From contig JANSXC010000015.1 of the NCBI GenBank assembly GCA_024743115.1, positions 96,560-160,559 of the forward strand: a DNA stretch of 64,000 nt, in the 5' to 3' direction. How positions within the stretch are numbered: the stretch's first letter is position 1; the number at the start of each line of letters is the position of its first letter. Below, in pieces: positions 26,730 to 36,130 of this stretch. A program made the translations under genes and the position numbers. The DNA comes from a bacterium. GTDB lineage: Bacteria; Planctomycetota; UBA1135; UBA2386. The notes under the pieces were generated by a model that was not told the origin of the DNA, made no database searches, and was given only the letters and a program-made list of their open reading frames with translations.

Positions 26730-28265
26730 CTATTCGCCCTTCTTGGCGATTGCGTAGAGGTGGGTGTGGGTCGCCAGGTAGAGCGTGCCGTTGGCCGCGA
26801 TCGGCGAGCTGTAGATCGGCACGCCGAAGTCGATCTCCTTGACCGTCTTCTTGTCGAACTCCTTCGTCGCTGGCGCACTCACGAGGAACCCGTCCTCGAT
26901 GCCGACGTAGACGCGGCCGTCGACGACGAGCGTGGAGCCCCAGATGTGAGCGCTCGTGTCGTACTGCCAGTGCAACTTGCCGGTCGCCGCGTCGAAGCAG
27001 TAGAGGTAGCCGGAGTAGTCGGCGACGAAGACCATTCCATTCCAGACGGAGAGGGTCGACAGCGAGCGGTGGATCTTGTCGTAGGACCAGACGAGCTTGC
27101 CCTTGCTGTCAACGCAGACGAGGTTGCCGACGCCCTCGCCGTGCTCGGGATCCTGGCCGATCGCGACGAATACCCGGCCGTCGTGCACGACCGGCGTCGC
27201 AAGGACCTCGCTCGGTCCCTTGCTGGTTGCGTACTTGCGCGGCGTGCCGTCGTCCTTGACTCGATAACGCTTCGGATTGCAGTCGTACTCCCAGGCCTTC
27301 TTCAGGATCTTGAAGCCGTCTTCGTCCGGTGCTGGCGTCGGGTCGAACGCGTAGAGCACACCGTCGGGACCGCCGAAGATCGCAAGCTTCGTGTCCGGAG
27401 TCTCGAGCCACGCCGGAGACGACCAGTTGCTGTGGAAGATGCGCTCACCGAGACCCGAGGCCTCTTCGCCGAGCAGCTTGCCGGTCTTCTTGTCGACCAC
27501 GATCAGGGACGGCGCGTTCGGCGCTGGCGTCTCGACGTGGCCGTAGTCGACGCCGTTGCTCGTCGACGTCCAGATCTGATCGCCGACGATCATCACGGAG
27601 CAACTCGTGATGTTGTGCGGGAACACACCGCACTCGTCGATCATGTTGAGCTTCCAGATGATGTCGGCGTCGGTCTTCTTGACCTCGACGGGCGGCTTGC
27701 CGTTGTCGGGGTAGTACTTCGCCTCGTCCTTGAAGGGCCCGTCGTTGCCGTCGTGCAGCCCCTTGGCGTCGAGGCACATGACCTCACAGCGATTGGTGAC
27801 GAGGTAGACCCGATCCCCTTCGATGGCGGGCGAACTGCAGATGCCGAGGAATTCCCAGTCGCTGACCTTGCCCGTGCCGAGCTTGGGCACGTTGAGCTGC
27901 CAGATGAGTTCGCCGGTCTGCTCGTCGAGGCAGTAGACGCAGGAACGATCGCCCTGGAAACGCGGGTCTCGCGGTACGTCGTTGTTGGTGCCGACGTAGA
28001 CGCGACCACCGCTCACGGTCGGGTTGCCGTAGCTCTGCGAGCCGAGCTTCGCGACCCACTTCACGTTCTTCGTGGTCTCGGGGTCGATGTCTTCGCTGTC
28101 CCCCTTGAACTGGCCGGGTTCGAACTCGGCCGGGATGCCCGTGACCCGTGAAACCATGTTGCGGGTCGCGTCACGGCCCCACATGGGCCACTCCTGAGCT
28201 GCGGCCGGGGCAGAGAACGTCGCGGCTGCCAGCAGTGCGCAGGCCGTAGTCGAGAGATCATTCAT
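26730..28265 (-). CDS. Secreted PQQ-like beta-propeller protein
   Basis: The 511-residue protein has a signal peptide (ALLAAATFSAPAAAQ) followed by EWPMWGRDATRN, a variant of the WRGP motif of its paralogues. Blades follow the pattern W-x-(L/Y)-D...G.VY(V/L), for example CLDEQTGELIWQL, CVDSKGKLVWSYDK and CFDAATGKLHWQYD. A longer Asp/Lys-rich insertion near residues 175-205 and four extra cysteines set it apart from its neighbours. Its start overlaps the preceding gene by eight bases. It is the downstream end of a six-gene propeller operon. Role unknown. Confidence 0.9.
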   Translation of the reverse strand: MNDLSTTACALLAAATFSAPAAAQEWPMWGRDATRNMVSRVTGIPAEFEPGQFKGDSEDIDPETTKNVKWVAKLGSQSYGNPTVSGGRVYVGTNNDVPRDPRFQGDRSCVYCLDEQTGELIWQLNVPKLGTGKVSDWEFLGICSSPAIEGDRVYLVTNRCEVMCLDAKGLHDGNDGPFKDEAKYYPDNGKPPVEVKKTDADIIWKLNMIDECGVFPHNITSCSVMIVGDQIWTSTSNGVDYGHVETPAPNAPSLIVVDKKTGKLLGEEASGLGERIFHSNWSSPAWLETPDTKLAIFGGPDGVLYAFDPTPAPDEDGFKILKKAWEYDCNPKRYRVKDDGTPRKYATSKGPSEVLATPVVHDGRVFVAIGQDPEHGEGVGNLVCVDSKGKLVWSYDKIHRSLSTLSVWNGMVFVADYSGYLYCFDAATGKLHWQYDTSAHIWGSTLVVDGRVYVGIEDGFLVSAPATKEFDKKTVKEIDFGVPIYSSPIAANGTLYLATHTHLYAIAKKGE

Positions 28266-30543
28266 TGGGGGTCACCGAGATGTTGTCGAGATAGACGCGG
28301 AAGCGGCTTTGTGGCGTGAAGCCGTAGACGCCGGGCGAGCCGTGGCGGTTGACGCGCGGGACCTGGACCTCGAGCGTCCAGGCTTCGGGTTCGGGCTGAT
28401 CGCGCTGCCATGCTTTGGCGCGCACGACACCGGAGCCATCGGGGTTGACGTCGACGCGGCTCTTGAGGGTGTACCAGGTCTTTGGCTGCCACCGGAAGCG
28501 CACGCTCTCCTTGAGCAGCTCTTCGTTCGACGTGATCTCGAGCTTCTGGTGGTTGCCCTTGAGCACGGCGAGGTAGCGCTGGTTGATGATGCCTGGGTTG
28601 GACTTGATGCGGCGGTTGCCGTCGGTGCGAACGTCCGCTTGCACGGTGTAGTTCGCCATGTCCGGGTGCCCGATCATGGTGATCGTGCGTTGGAACAGCG
28701 GTCGGTCGAGCGTCCGGGCGAGGACCTTGCTGCCGTCGACCTCGCGGACCTCCCACTTGAGGTTGGCGCCGATCCAGTGCTGCGGCGGCTTCGCGAACAT
28801 CGCGCCGGTCTCCTTCGGGTGTGGCGCGAGCCGGTAGTCGTCGAAGTTCTCGCTGTAGGGCGCGTCCGCGACGATGCGCAGCCTGGCCTGGCCGCTGAGG
28901 CCGTTCATGGAGCCCTTCAGGAACCCCGCCATCGGCGTCGCATCGCGGGCGACCGTGAGCTTGCCGCTCGCGTCGATCGTGACGCCCGGGGTGAGCTTGC
29001 CCGACCAGGTCACGTCGCTGCCGGCCAGATCGTCGACCGTGCGGCCGAGTTGGTCGACCGAGCGACCGCGGAACTGCACGCTATCGCCCTGGCGGATGAC
29101 GATGTCGGCCGGAATCACCATCAGGTCGGTCGCGTCGCCGACGTCGAGTACCTCCGGTTCCGCCTTCTTCGGGGCAGTCGCGCCACCGGGGCCCGCGAAG
29201 CAGTAGAGCGCCGTCGTCGTATGGACGTAGACCCGGCCGTTGCAGATCGCGGGCGCGCCGAGGCAGTTGCCCTCGAGCTGCAGCTCGGCGGTGATGTCGA
29301 CGCCCGCATCCGAAGGCTCGATGACGAAGAACTTACCGTTGTTCATCGGTACCCAGAGCCGACCGTCGCCGTAGGCCGGCGACGCGTGGATCTGGTCGGG
29401 CGCGAGCTTCTGGTGCCAGAGCTTCTTGCCGGTGTCGGCGTCGATGCAGACGAGTTCGCCGGTTGCGACGGTCTGGTAGGCGCGGTTGTCTACGAGCACC
29501 GGAGAGCTGGTGAACGCCACGAGGTCGTTGCGCCAGAGTTCCGCGGCGCGATCGAGCCGCAGCATCTTGTCGCCCGGCTTCGGTTTGCTGCCGCGACGCA
29601 CGGCGATCATTCGGCCAGCGGTCGAGTCGTCGAGGTTCTCCTTGCCGTGGATCGCGATGACCTTGTCGCCGTAGACGACAGGGCTGCTGCTCATGCCGCC
29701 CGTGCACATCTGATAGCGCCAGAGCACCTCACCCGTGCGCGCGTCGACGGCAAACAGGTGGCCGCCCGAACCGCCCGCGTAGAGCACGCGGCGGCCATCC
29801 TCCCAGGCGAGTGCCGGCATCGAGTACGAGATGTCCTTCGGTGGACCGCCCGGCGTCGACGACCACACGCACTCTCCCGTGTCCTTGTCGAACGCGAAAA
29901 ATCGTTCGCGGGCCGGGCCGTGCGCACCCCAGCCCGAGCTCGTCATGTGGATGATCGCGAGATCGTCGTCGATGACGGGGGAGCCGGTGCGGCCGTTGGG
30001 AAACACGAGTCGGCCGAACTCGGACATCGTCGCGTGCTGCCAGCGCAGCTCGCCGTTCGGAGTGAACGAGCAGAACAGACCCGACGAGGTGACGCAGAAC
30101 ACGTTGCCGGTCTCGGGATCGATCGTCGGGCTGCCGATCGCGAACCGGTAGTAGATGATGTCGGTCAGGAAGTGCTGGAAGCGGCGTTCCCAGATCCGGG
30201 TGCCGGTCCTCTCGTCGAGGCAGAGCAGGACTTCCTCGAGCTCTTTACCTTCGCCCTCATAGCCGAGCGTGTAGACCCGGCCGTTGGCGATCACGGGCGT
30301 GCCGCGGCCGCTGAGGTCGTAGCGCCATGCGATCTTGGCGGCCGCGACGTCGGCGGCGGCCGGTAGGCCGGTTTCGTGGGAGCGGCCGTTCTGGTCGGGG
30401 CCGCGCCAGCTCAGCCAGCCGGTGGCGGCAGGATCCTGGGCTCCTGGGTTTTGGGCGGGCACGCCGGGCAGCAGCGCGGCGAGGATCAGGGTCATCGCGA
30501 GCGCGGCTCGCAGCGGAACGGGTCCGGACTTCATGGCAACCAT
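28258..30543 (-). CDS. PQQ-like propeller with Ig-like and LamG/DUF1080-like C-terminal domains
   Basis: This 761-residue secreted protein (signal peptide ending VPAQN) has three parts. Residues about 42-445 form a PQQ-like propeller opening with GWLSWRGPDQNGRS. Residues about 465-565 look like a bacterial Ig-like domain, with ITIDASGKLTVA-type strands and a V-x-F-R-G-R-S-V segment. Residues about 575-761 form a concanavalin/LamG-like domain (YSENFDDYRLAPHP, YTVQADVRTDGN and SRFRVYLDNISV) like those of DUF1080 proteins. The last domain usually binds or cleaves polysaccharide; catalytic residues are not evident. The combination suggests attachment of the propeller to a carbohydrate surface. 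The ATG codons at 30543 and 30534 cannot be separated. Confidence 0.87.
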   Translation of the reverse strand: MVAMKSGPVPLRAALAMTLILAALLPGVPAQNPGAQDPAATGWLSWRGPDQNGRSHETGLPAAADVAAAKIAWRYDLSGRGTPVIANGRVYTLGYEGEGKELEEVLLCLDERTGTRIWERRFQHFLTDIIYYRFAIGSPTIDPETGNVFCVTSSGLFCSFTPNGELRWQHATMSEFGRLVFPNGRTGSPVIDDDLAIIHMTSSGWGAHGPARERFFAFDKDTGECVWSSTPGGPPKDISYSMPALAWEDGRRVLYAGGSGGHLFAVDARTGEVLWRYQMCTGGMSSSPVVYGDKVIAIHGKENLDDSTAGRMIAVRRGSKPKPGDKMLRLDRAAELWRNDLVAFTSSPVLVDNRAYQTVATGELVCIDADTGKKLWHQKLAPDQIHASPAYGDGRLWVPMNNGKFFVIEPSDAGVDITAELQLEGNCLGAPAICNGRVYVHTTTALYCFAGPGGATAPKKAEPEVLDVGDATDLMVIPADIVIRQGDSVQFRGRSVDQLGRTVDDLAGSDVTWSGKLTPGVTIDASGKLTVARDATPMAGFLKGSMNGLSGQARLRIVADAPYSENFDDYRLAPHPKETGAMFAKPPQHWIGANLKWEVREVDGSKVLARTLDRPLFQRTITMIGHPDMANYTVQADVRTDGNRRIKSNPGIINQRYLAVLKGNHQKLEITSNEELLKESVRFRWQPKTWYTLKSRVDVNPDGSGVVRAKAWQRDQPEPEAWTLEVQVPRVNRHGSPGVYGFTPQSRFRVYLDNISVTPNE

Positions 30544-30651
30544 GCAATCGGTGGCGGCGTGGGATTCACGAGGAATCGTAAGAGTTGACCCACAAGTTAC
30601 TTGAGCGGGAGGCGGGCCGGGCGAGATCCAGTCCGTCCCAAGGCCCTTCGT

Positions 30652-31932
30652 TCAGCGGGCGGTCGAGATGCAGTAGAGCGCCTCGTGAGTGCGGAGGAAT
30701 ACGTCGCCGCCGGCGATCGCGAGGGTCGAGTTCGTCGGTTCGTCGATCGAATTGGTTGTCAGCACCCGCAGTTCGTCGGGGTCTGGCGCGAACACCGTCG
30801 TCGTGCCGTTCTGGTTCATCAGATACAGGCGGCCGGCCGCCGCGACGATCGAGCCCCAGGTGTTGCCGCGGCCGACGCGCGCTCGCCAGCGCGTCGTGCC
30901 GTCCTTCGGATTCACGCAGCGCACGAACCCGCCCATCTCGGGGATGAAGATCACGCCGGCCGCGAACACGCCCGAGGCGCAGTTCGTGATCTCCTCCGGG
31001 CGGTGCCAGGCGCGATGGCTCGCGGTGACATCGTCCTTGCCGTCCATCCGCACGCCGATCATCGGTCCGACGTAGCCGCCGACGATCATGCAGAGTTCGT
31101 CGGCGATGACCGGCGACGAGTAGGTCAGGTCGCCGCGTTTGGCGGAGATGCCGTTGCACCACCACGCGATCTCGCCCGTGCCTGCGTCGTAGCCGACGAT
31201 CCGCGTCGGGTGGCCGCACAGCACGAGATCGCGTCCGTCGACCGCGTGCACGATGGGCGTGCACCACGAGCCCGTGAGTCGCTTCTTCTCGATCTGTTGG
31301 GGCGTCAGGTGCGGTGGCTCGTCAGCGCGCCAGCGGGTCTTGCCCGTCTTGCGATCGAACGCGGCGACGAACGTCTTCGCGCCGGGGCCCGAGTGCAGCA
31401 GTACGACGTCGTCATGGAGCACGGGTGACGTGCCGTGACCCCACTGATGGCGGAACTCACCGAGATCCCGCTGCCAGAGTTCCTTGCCGTCGAGGTCGTA
31501 GCAGCACAGGCCGGCCGACGCGTGCCAGACGATCACGCGTTCGCCGTCGCACGCGGGTGTCGTGCTGCAATACGGGTTGGTCTTGTGCGTCGGCATCGTG
31601 CGATCGAACGTGACCGTGCGGTGCCAGCGCTCCTTGCCGGTCGTGCGATCGAAGCAATAGAGCGAGCGACCACGGCCCTCGGCGTCTTCGGGCATGGTCA
31701 CGAAGACGCGGTTGCCCGTGACGATGGGGCTGCCGTTGCCGGGCTCTGCGAGCGGGGTCCGCCACTTGACGTTGCGATCCTTGCTCCACTCGAGCGGCAC
31801 GTCGCGCTCCTGTCGCGGCGCCACGCCGTTGCCCGCCGGGCCGCGCCATTGCGGCCAGTCCTGCGCCAGTGCAGTCGAGGCGAGGCCGAACACGGTCGCG
31901 AGCGCGGCCGAACGGAGCGACGGGAGAGTCAT
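30652..31932 (-). CDS. Secreted PQQ-like beta-propeller protein
   Basis: A plain 426-residue propeller: signal peptide (SAALATVFGLASTALAQ), the DWPQWRGPAGNGVAP motif and seven or eight blades such as CFDRTTGKERWHRTV, CYDLDGKELWQRD and AFDRKTGKTRWRAD. A Lys/Arg-rich loop after residue 205 (TPQQIEKKRLTGSWCTP) is distinctive. It starts 32 bases after the upstream propeller gene and precedes the three-domain protein by about 110 bases, the largest gap in the propeller operon. That gap has only a short 11-base dyad (CAAGTTACTTG). Confidence 0.9.
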   Translation of the reverse strand: MTLPSLRSAALATVFGLASTALAQDWPQWRGPAGNGVAPRQERDVPLEWSKDRNVKWRTPLAEPGNGSPIVTGNRVFVTMPEDAEGRGRSLYCFDRTTGKERWHRTVTFDRTMPTHKTNPYCSTTPACDGERVIVWHASAGLCCYDLDGKELWQRDLGEFRHQWGHGTSPVLHDDVVLLHSGPGAKTFVAAFDRKTGKTRWRADEPPHLTPQQIEKKRLTGSWCTPIVHAVDGRDLVLCGHPTRIVGYDAGTGEIAWWCNGISAKRGDLTYSSPVIADELCMIVGGYVGPMIGVRMDGKDDVTASHRAWHRPEEITNCASGVFAAGVIFIPEMGGFVRCVNPKDGTTRWRARVGRGNTWGSIVAAAGRLYLMNQNGTTTVFAPDPDELRVLTTNSIDEPTNSTLAIAGGDVFLRTHEALYCISTAR

Positions 31933-31963
31933 TCCGCAATCGGACCGCCCGCGCGTGAGCTGG

Positions 31964-33349
31964 TCAATCGGGAGCGGTCGCGGGGTCGGTTGGTGACGCG
32001 ATTGCGACGAGCTTCGTGCGCGTGCGGTAGAGCAACATGCCGTGCGCGACCGCGGGGGTTGCCATCACGGTCTCGCCGAACTCGTTGACCGCGAGCAGTT
32101 CGTATTCCTTGCCGGCCTTGACGACGTGCACGTCGCCTTCTTCGCTCGAGTAATAGAGCTTGCCGTCCGCCGCCACGCCGGACGACGTGTAACCCATGCC
32201 GGCGGTCAGGCGCTGGCGATAGTGCTGGTTACCCGTCTTCGCGTCCCAGCACGTAACCACACCGTTGTCGCGGCAGACGTAGAGTTCGTCGCCGTAGACG
32301 AACGGCGACTGCATGTAGGCACCGAAGCGTCGGCTGCTCCAGACCATGTTCTTGCCGTCGGCCTCGACGGTGAACTCGCCCTCGGCGTCCTCCGAGACCG
32401 CGAGGATGCGCGATGGGCCGCCGTGTGCGCTGGTGAAGAACAGCAGTCCGTGGGCGGCGACCGGTGTCGGCACCGGGATGTCGCCCGTGCTTTCGACCTT
32501 CCAGAGCTCATTGCCGGTGTCGAGGTCGTAGCCGCCGATGTGTTTCCAGCCGTTGAGCACGAGTTGGCGGCGACCGTCGCTGATGTGCACGGTTGGCGTG
32601 CACCACGTCGGCACCTCCTCGCGGTCCTTTCGCCAGATCTGTTGCCCGGTCGCGACGTCGAAGGCCGCGACGAAGCTGCCCTTCTGCGCGTCGGCCTGGA
32701 TGTAGACCCGACCGTCGTGGATCACGGGCGAGCTCGCCCAGCCCCACTGTGCGTCCGGGACGCGGAAGAAGCCGGAGTCGAGCATGCCGAACTCCTTCTG
32801 CCAGACGAGCTCGCCGTCGACCGTGTAGACGAACAGTCCTTCGGTGCCGAAGAACGTCGCGACGAAGCGGCCGTCGGTGGCTGGCGTCGACGCGGCATGC
32901 GAACCCTTGGGGTGGCGCTTCACCGCGGGGACGCCCTTGAACGGCGTGCGCGACCAGGTCACGTCGCCGCTCCTGCGGTCGAGGCAGAGCAGACGGAACT
33001 CGTGCACCGAATCGTCCTTCACCGGCTGGATGTCGCCGTAGAGACCGACCTTGAGCTCGGCATCGCCGCCGCCCTCCTTGACGGCGGTGTTGACGAACAC
33101 GCGGTTGCCCCAAACGACGGGTGAACTGTGTGACAGTCCCGGGATCGGGGTCGACCACGCGATGTTCTCGCCGGTCTCGATGTCCCACCTGGTCGGAGTC
33201 GGGTAGCCGTCGGCGAAGCCGCGGCCGAACTCGCCGTGGTACGATGGCCAGTTGGCGCCGGTGTCGTCGTCGAGCCCGGAATTGCCGTGGGAGTTCAGTG
33301 CGCAGCCGGCGCAGAGTACGAGGGTCGCAAGGGGATACTTCATGCTCAT
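31964..33349 (-). CDS. PQQ-like beta-propeller lipoprotein
   Basis: The 461-residue product starts MSMKYPLATLVLCAGC, an ideal lipobox ending in AGC-A, so unlike most of its paralogues it should be lipid-anchored. The usual WRGP motif is changed to NWPSYHGEFGRGFAD. Blades include CLDRRSGDVTWSRTP, AFDVATGQQIWRKD and CWDAKTGNQHYRQR. The start overlaps the stop of the preceding propeller gene (ATGA). A lipid-anchored propeller within a row of soluble ones could provide the membrane tether of a complex, as BamB does; this is inference. Confidence 0.9.
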   Translation of the reverse strand: MSMKYPLATLVLCAGCALNSHGNSGLDDDTGANWPSYHGEFGRGFADGYPTPTRWDIETGENIAWSTPIPGLSHSSPVVWGNRVFVNTAVKEGGGDAELKVGLYGDIQPVKDDSVHEFRLLCLDRRSGDVTWSRTPFKGVPAVKRHPKGSHAASTPATDGRFVATFFGTEGLFVYTVDGELVWQKEFGMLDSGFFRVPDAQWGWASSPVIHDGRVYIQADAQKGSFVAAFDVATGQQIWRKDREEVPTWCTPTVHISDGRRQLVLNGWKHIGGYDLDTGNELWKVESTGDIPVPTPVAAHGLLFFTSAHGGPSRILAVSEDAEGEFTVEADGKNMVWSSRRFGAYMQSPFVYGDELYVCRDNGVVTCWDAKTGNQHYRQRLTAGMGYTSSGVAADGKLYYSSEEGDVHVVKAGKEYELLAVNEFGETVMATPAVAHGMLLYRTRTKLVAIASPTDPATAPD

Positions 33350-34593
33350 TGTTTCCTGACGGGTCCGAGTCGCACGAGTTCGGTCTCGGTCCTGACGAAC
33401 ATCGCGCCGCGAGCTAGAGCCGGCGTAGCGAAGATCGGCGAACCGAGATCGAGGCCCCCGAGCTGTTCGAATGTTTGTGGCGAGAACGCGAGGAGATTGC
33501 CGTCGCGATCACCGACCCAGAGATGCTTACCGTTGGTCACGGGCGAACTGAAGAACCGGCTCGCCGTACGCTCGCGCCAGAGTTCGTCGCCCGTTGCGGC
33601 GTCGATGCAGACGGCGAAGCCGCTGTCGGTGAACCAGTGAAAACGCCCGTTCAGCGCGATCGCGCTCGGCACGTAAGGCAGTCCGCGACGCGGGCGGTAG
33701 GCGACCTCGGGCTCGGACGTTGCGTCCTCGCCGAGATCGAAGACCACGCACTCCTTGCCCGACTTGCCGCTGCCGGTGTTCACGAGGAGCCGGTTACCGC
33801 TGCGCGCGGGGGCCGCGATGAAGCGCATCTTGAAGCCCGGGTTGGCCTGCCAGCGCAGCTTGCCGGTCGCCGGTTCGATCGCGGTCAGACCATGCGTCGA
33901 ACTCGCGAGCAGTACGATTGGTTCGCCCTGTCCGGGTTGCCAGCGGAACGGTGGCGAGTAGGACGCCCAGCGCGCCGACTTCTGGCGCTCGACCCGCCAT
34001 CGCGGTTCGCCCGTAGCGCGATCGAGGGCGGTCAGGAAGCAGTCGGTACCCTGGTTCTCGTTCGCGACGAGCACGAGATCGCCGTGCATCACGGGTGACA
34101 TGGCGCTGCCGTGGTTGCTGTAGAACTCGCCGAGCTCGCGGCGCCAGAGCGCCTTGCCGTCGTGGTCGAAAGCGGTCGCGACGAGCTGCTTGCCCGAGGT
34201 CCAGAGCACGTAGACCCCGCGGTCGTCCGCGGTCGGCGTCGCACTCGCGAAGCTGTTGAGCTTGTGCTGATCGTGCGAGTCGAACGGGCGGGTGCGCGAC
34301 CAGAGCTCACGACCGGTGTCGGCATCGAAGCACGCGATTTCGCGCATACCGGCTTCGTGTTCGGCGCCGATGGTGCCGAGCCGCGTGAGGAACAGGCGCG
34401 AACCCCAGAGCACGGGTGAGCTGTGACCACGGCCCGCTGGGACCCGCCAGTGCACGTTCGCGGAAGCCAGCTTCGCGGGCAGGTCGACCGTGCCGTGCCC
34501 CTGTCCTGCGGGGCCACGAAAGCGCGGCCACTCCTGCGCGGCGAGCGTGCCTGCCAGCACGATCGTCGTCAGCGCGTAGGTCGAACGCCTCAT
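33346..34593 (-). CDS. Secreted PQQ-like beta-propeller protein
   Basis: The start at 34593 overlaps the stop of the EF-hand propeller gene (ATGA) and gives a signal peptide (ALTTIVLAGTLAAQ). The mature protein of about 395 residues begins EWPRFRGPAGQGHG and has blades such as CFDADTGRELWSRTR, AFDHDGKALWRREL and CIDAATGDELWRERT. It ends with a four-base overlap to the lipoprotein propeller gene. It has no extra domain and is close in layout to the protein at 30652-31932. Confidence 0.9.
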   Translation of the reverse strand: MRRSTYALTTIVLAGTLAAQEWPRFRGPAGQGHGTVDLPAKLASANVHWRVPAGRGHSSPVLWGSRLFLTRLGTIGAEHEAGMREIACFDADTGRELWSRTRPFDSHDQHKLNSFASATPTADDRGVYVLWTSGKQLVATAFDHDGKALWRRELGEFYSNHGSAMSPVMHGDLVLVANENQGTDCFLTALDRATGEPRWRVERQKSARWASYSPPFRWQPGQGEPIVLLASSTHGLTAIEPATGKLRWQANPGFKMRFIAAPARSGNRLLVNTGSGKSGKECVVFDLGEDATSEPEVAYRPRRGLPYVPSAIALNGRFHWFTDSGFAVCIDAATGDELWRERTASRFFSSPVTNGKHLWVGDRDGNLLAFSPQTFEQLGGLDLGSPIFATPALARGAMFVRTETELVRLGPVRKQ

Positions 34594-36050
34594 TGCCCGA
34601 GGCAGTAGAGGTGCCCTTCCGTGCGCAGCCAGATGCGACCGTCGACGAGCGCCGGCGTCGCGAAACACGTCTCGCCGAAGTCCGCGGTGTGGATCGCTTC
34701 GAGGTTCTCGCCGGCCGCGAGCACCGTTAGCACGCCGGCTTCACTGAGCAGATAGACCTTGCCGTCGCCCGCAACGGGCGAAGCGAAACAGGCGTCGCCG
34801 GCGGGGCCTACGCGACTCTTGTCGATGAGCTCGCCGCTCGCGCTCTTCAGCGCCGTGACGAGGCCGCCCTGATCCGCCGCGAGGTAGTAGGTGCCGTTCG
34901 CGATGAGCGGTGATGGCAGTTGCGGGATCGAGCGGTAGTAGCGCCAGAGCACGTTCTCGTCGGTCATGTCACCCTTGCCGCCGACTTTGATCGCGAGCGC
35001 TGCGTTGACGGCCGCGAGCGACAGCCGCAGGAAGCGCCACTCGCGCTGGTTCATGACCTTGTCGCCGTCGAAGTCGACGTAGACCGCGTAGCCGCGCGCG
35101 CGGCGATCCTTCAGCTCGTCGATCGCGATCGCGTCGTTGCCGTCGGCATCGAACTTCGCGAGCGCCGCGTCGTACTCCGGCAGGTCGACCTGCCGGCCCT
35201 TGTTGTTGATCGGGCTCGCGAAGCCGTGGATCCAGAGCGTGTCGCCGAGCAACACTGGCACGGACTTCATCTCGCCGGGCAATCCGCGGATCCACCAGAC
35301 GCGTTCGCCCGTCGCGACGTCGTAGGCGTCGAGCAGGAAGGAGCCTGCCAGCAGGAACTGCTTGCCGCTGTCCTCGGGTTGCCAGAGCACCGGCGTGCAG
35401 TGACCGCTGACGGCGTCGGGGCGCGCCGTGCGCCAACGCACCTCGCCGCTGTGCTTGTCGACGCCCATGACGAACGAGTCCTTACCGTCGTCGCAAGGGA
35501 GGATCGCGAGGCCGTCGGCGAGGATCGGTGAGGCGCCCATGCCGTAGACGTTGTGGAACGGGCCGAGTGGCAGGCGCCAGCGCTCGTTGCCGGCGTGATC
35601 GTATGCGAGTGCGCCGAACTCGTCGAAGAACACGACGATCGTGTCGTCGTCGACGGCCGCCGATGCAGCCGCGGGCCCGTTCTTGCCGTGGAACTTCGTC
35701 CGCCGCGGGCGCGGGGCTTCGCGGCGCCACACCGTTCTGCCGGTCTCGCGGTCGAGGGCGTAGGTCCAGAGCTTCTCGTCGTCGACGGCCGTGAGGAACA
35801 CGTGGGTCGCGCTGAACACGGGCGAGCTGTGGCCCGTCGGGAACGTGCGCTTCCAGATCACGTTGGTCTTCGGTCCGACGTCGGCCGGGTAGCTGCCACT
35901 CGCGGCGAGACCGGTGCCATTGGGGCCGCGGAATTGGTTCCACGGCGAGGTGCCATCACTCTGGGGCGGCGGGCCCTGGGCCAGCGCCGCCGCGGCGGTC
36001 AGCACCAACGCAGTCGCTGTGGAGGAGCACGACGGGGTGAGCGGAGGCAT
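34590..36050 (-). CDS. PQQ-like beta-propeller with inserted EF-hand pair
   Basis: First gene of the propeller operon, 486 residues, with signal peptide (LVLTAAAALAQG) and the PWNQFRGPNGTGLA motif. Blades are of the usual kind (ALDRETGRTVWRRE). Between two blades, at about residues 298-340, lies an insertion with two EF-hand-like loops: DADGNDAIAIDE and, some twenty residues on, DFDGDKVMNQRE. Both keep the acidic residues at loop positions 1, 3 and 12, although the usual Gly at position 6 is replaced by Asp and Lys. Calcium binding to stabilise or switch the propeller is plausible. Upstream is an 80-base divergent intergenic region toward the esterase gene. Confidence 0.88.
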   Translation of the reverse strand: MPPLTPSCSSTATALVLTAAAALAQGPPPQSDGTSPWNQFRGPNGTGLAASGSYPADVGPKTNVIWKRTFPTGHSSPVFSATHVFLTAVDDEKLWTYALDRETGRTVWRREAPRPRRTKFHGKNGPAAASAAVDDDTIVVFFDEFGALAYDHAGNERWRLPLGPFHNVYGMGASPILADGLAILPCDDGKDSFVMGVDKHSGEVRWRTARPDAVSGHCTPVLWQPEDSGKQFLLAGSFLLDAYDVATGERVWWIRGLPGEMKSVPVLLGDTLWIHGFASPINNKGRQVDLPEYDAALAKFDADGNDAIAIDELKDRRARGYAVYVDFDGDKVMNQREWRFLRLSLAAVNAALAIKVGGKGDMTDENVLWRYYRSIPQLPSPLIANGTYYLAADQGGLVTALKSASGELIDKSRVGPAGDACFASPVAGDGKVYLLSEAGVLTVLAAGENLEAIHTADFGETCFATPALVDGRIWLRTEGHLYCLGQ

Positions 36051-36130
36051 GCGGGCAGGTTAGGCGGATCGGTATCGCACTGCACTCTTCCCACGCCTTC
36101 CCGGCGTCACACTTGCGTCAGCCGGGCGGC

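Noticed and set aside
28309..30366. A 685-codon plus-strand open frame
   Set aside because: It is the exact antisense of the three-domain propeller gene and has typical shadow composition (Arg, Val, Asp, Ala), with no family signature.
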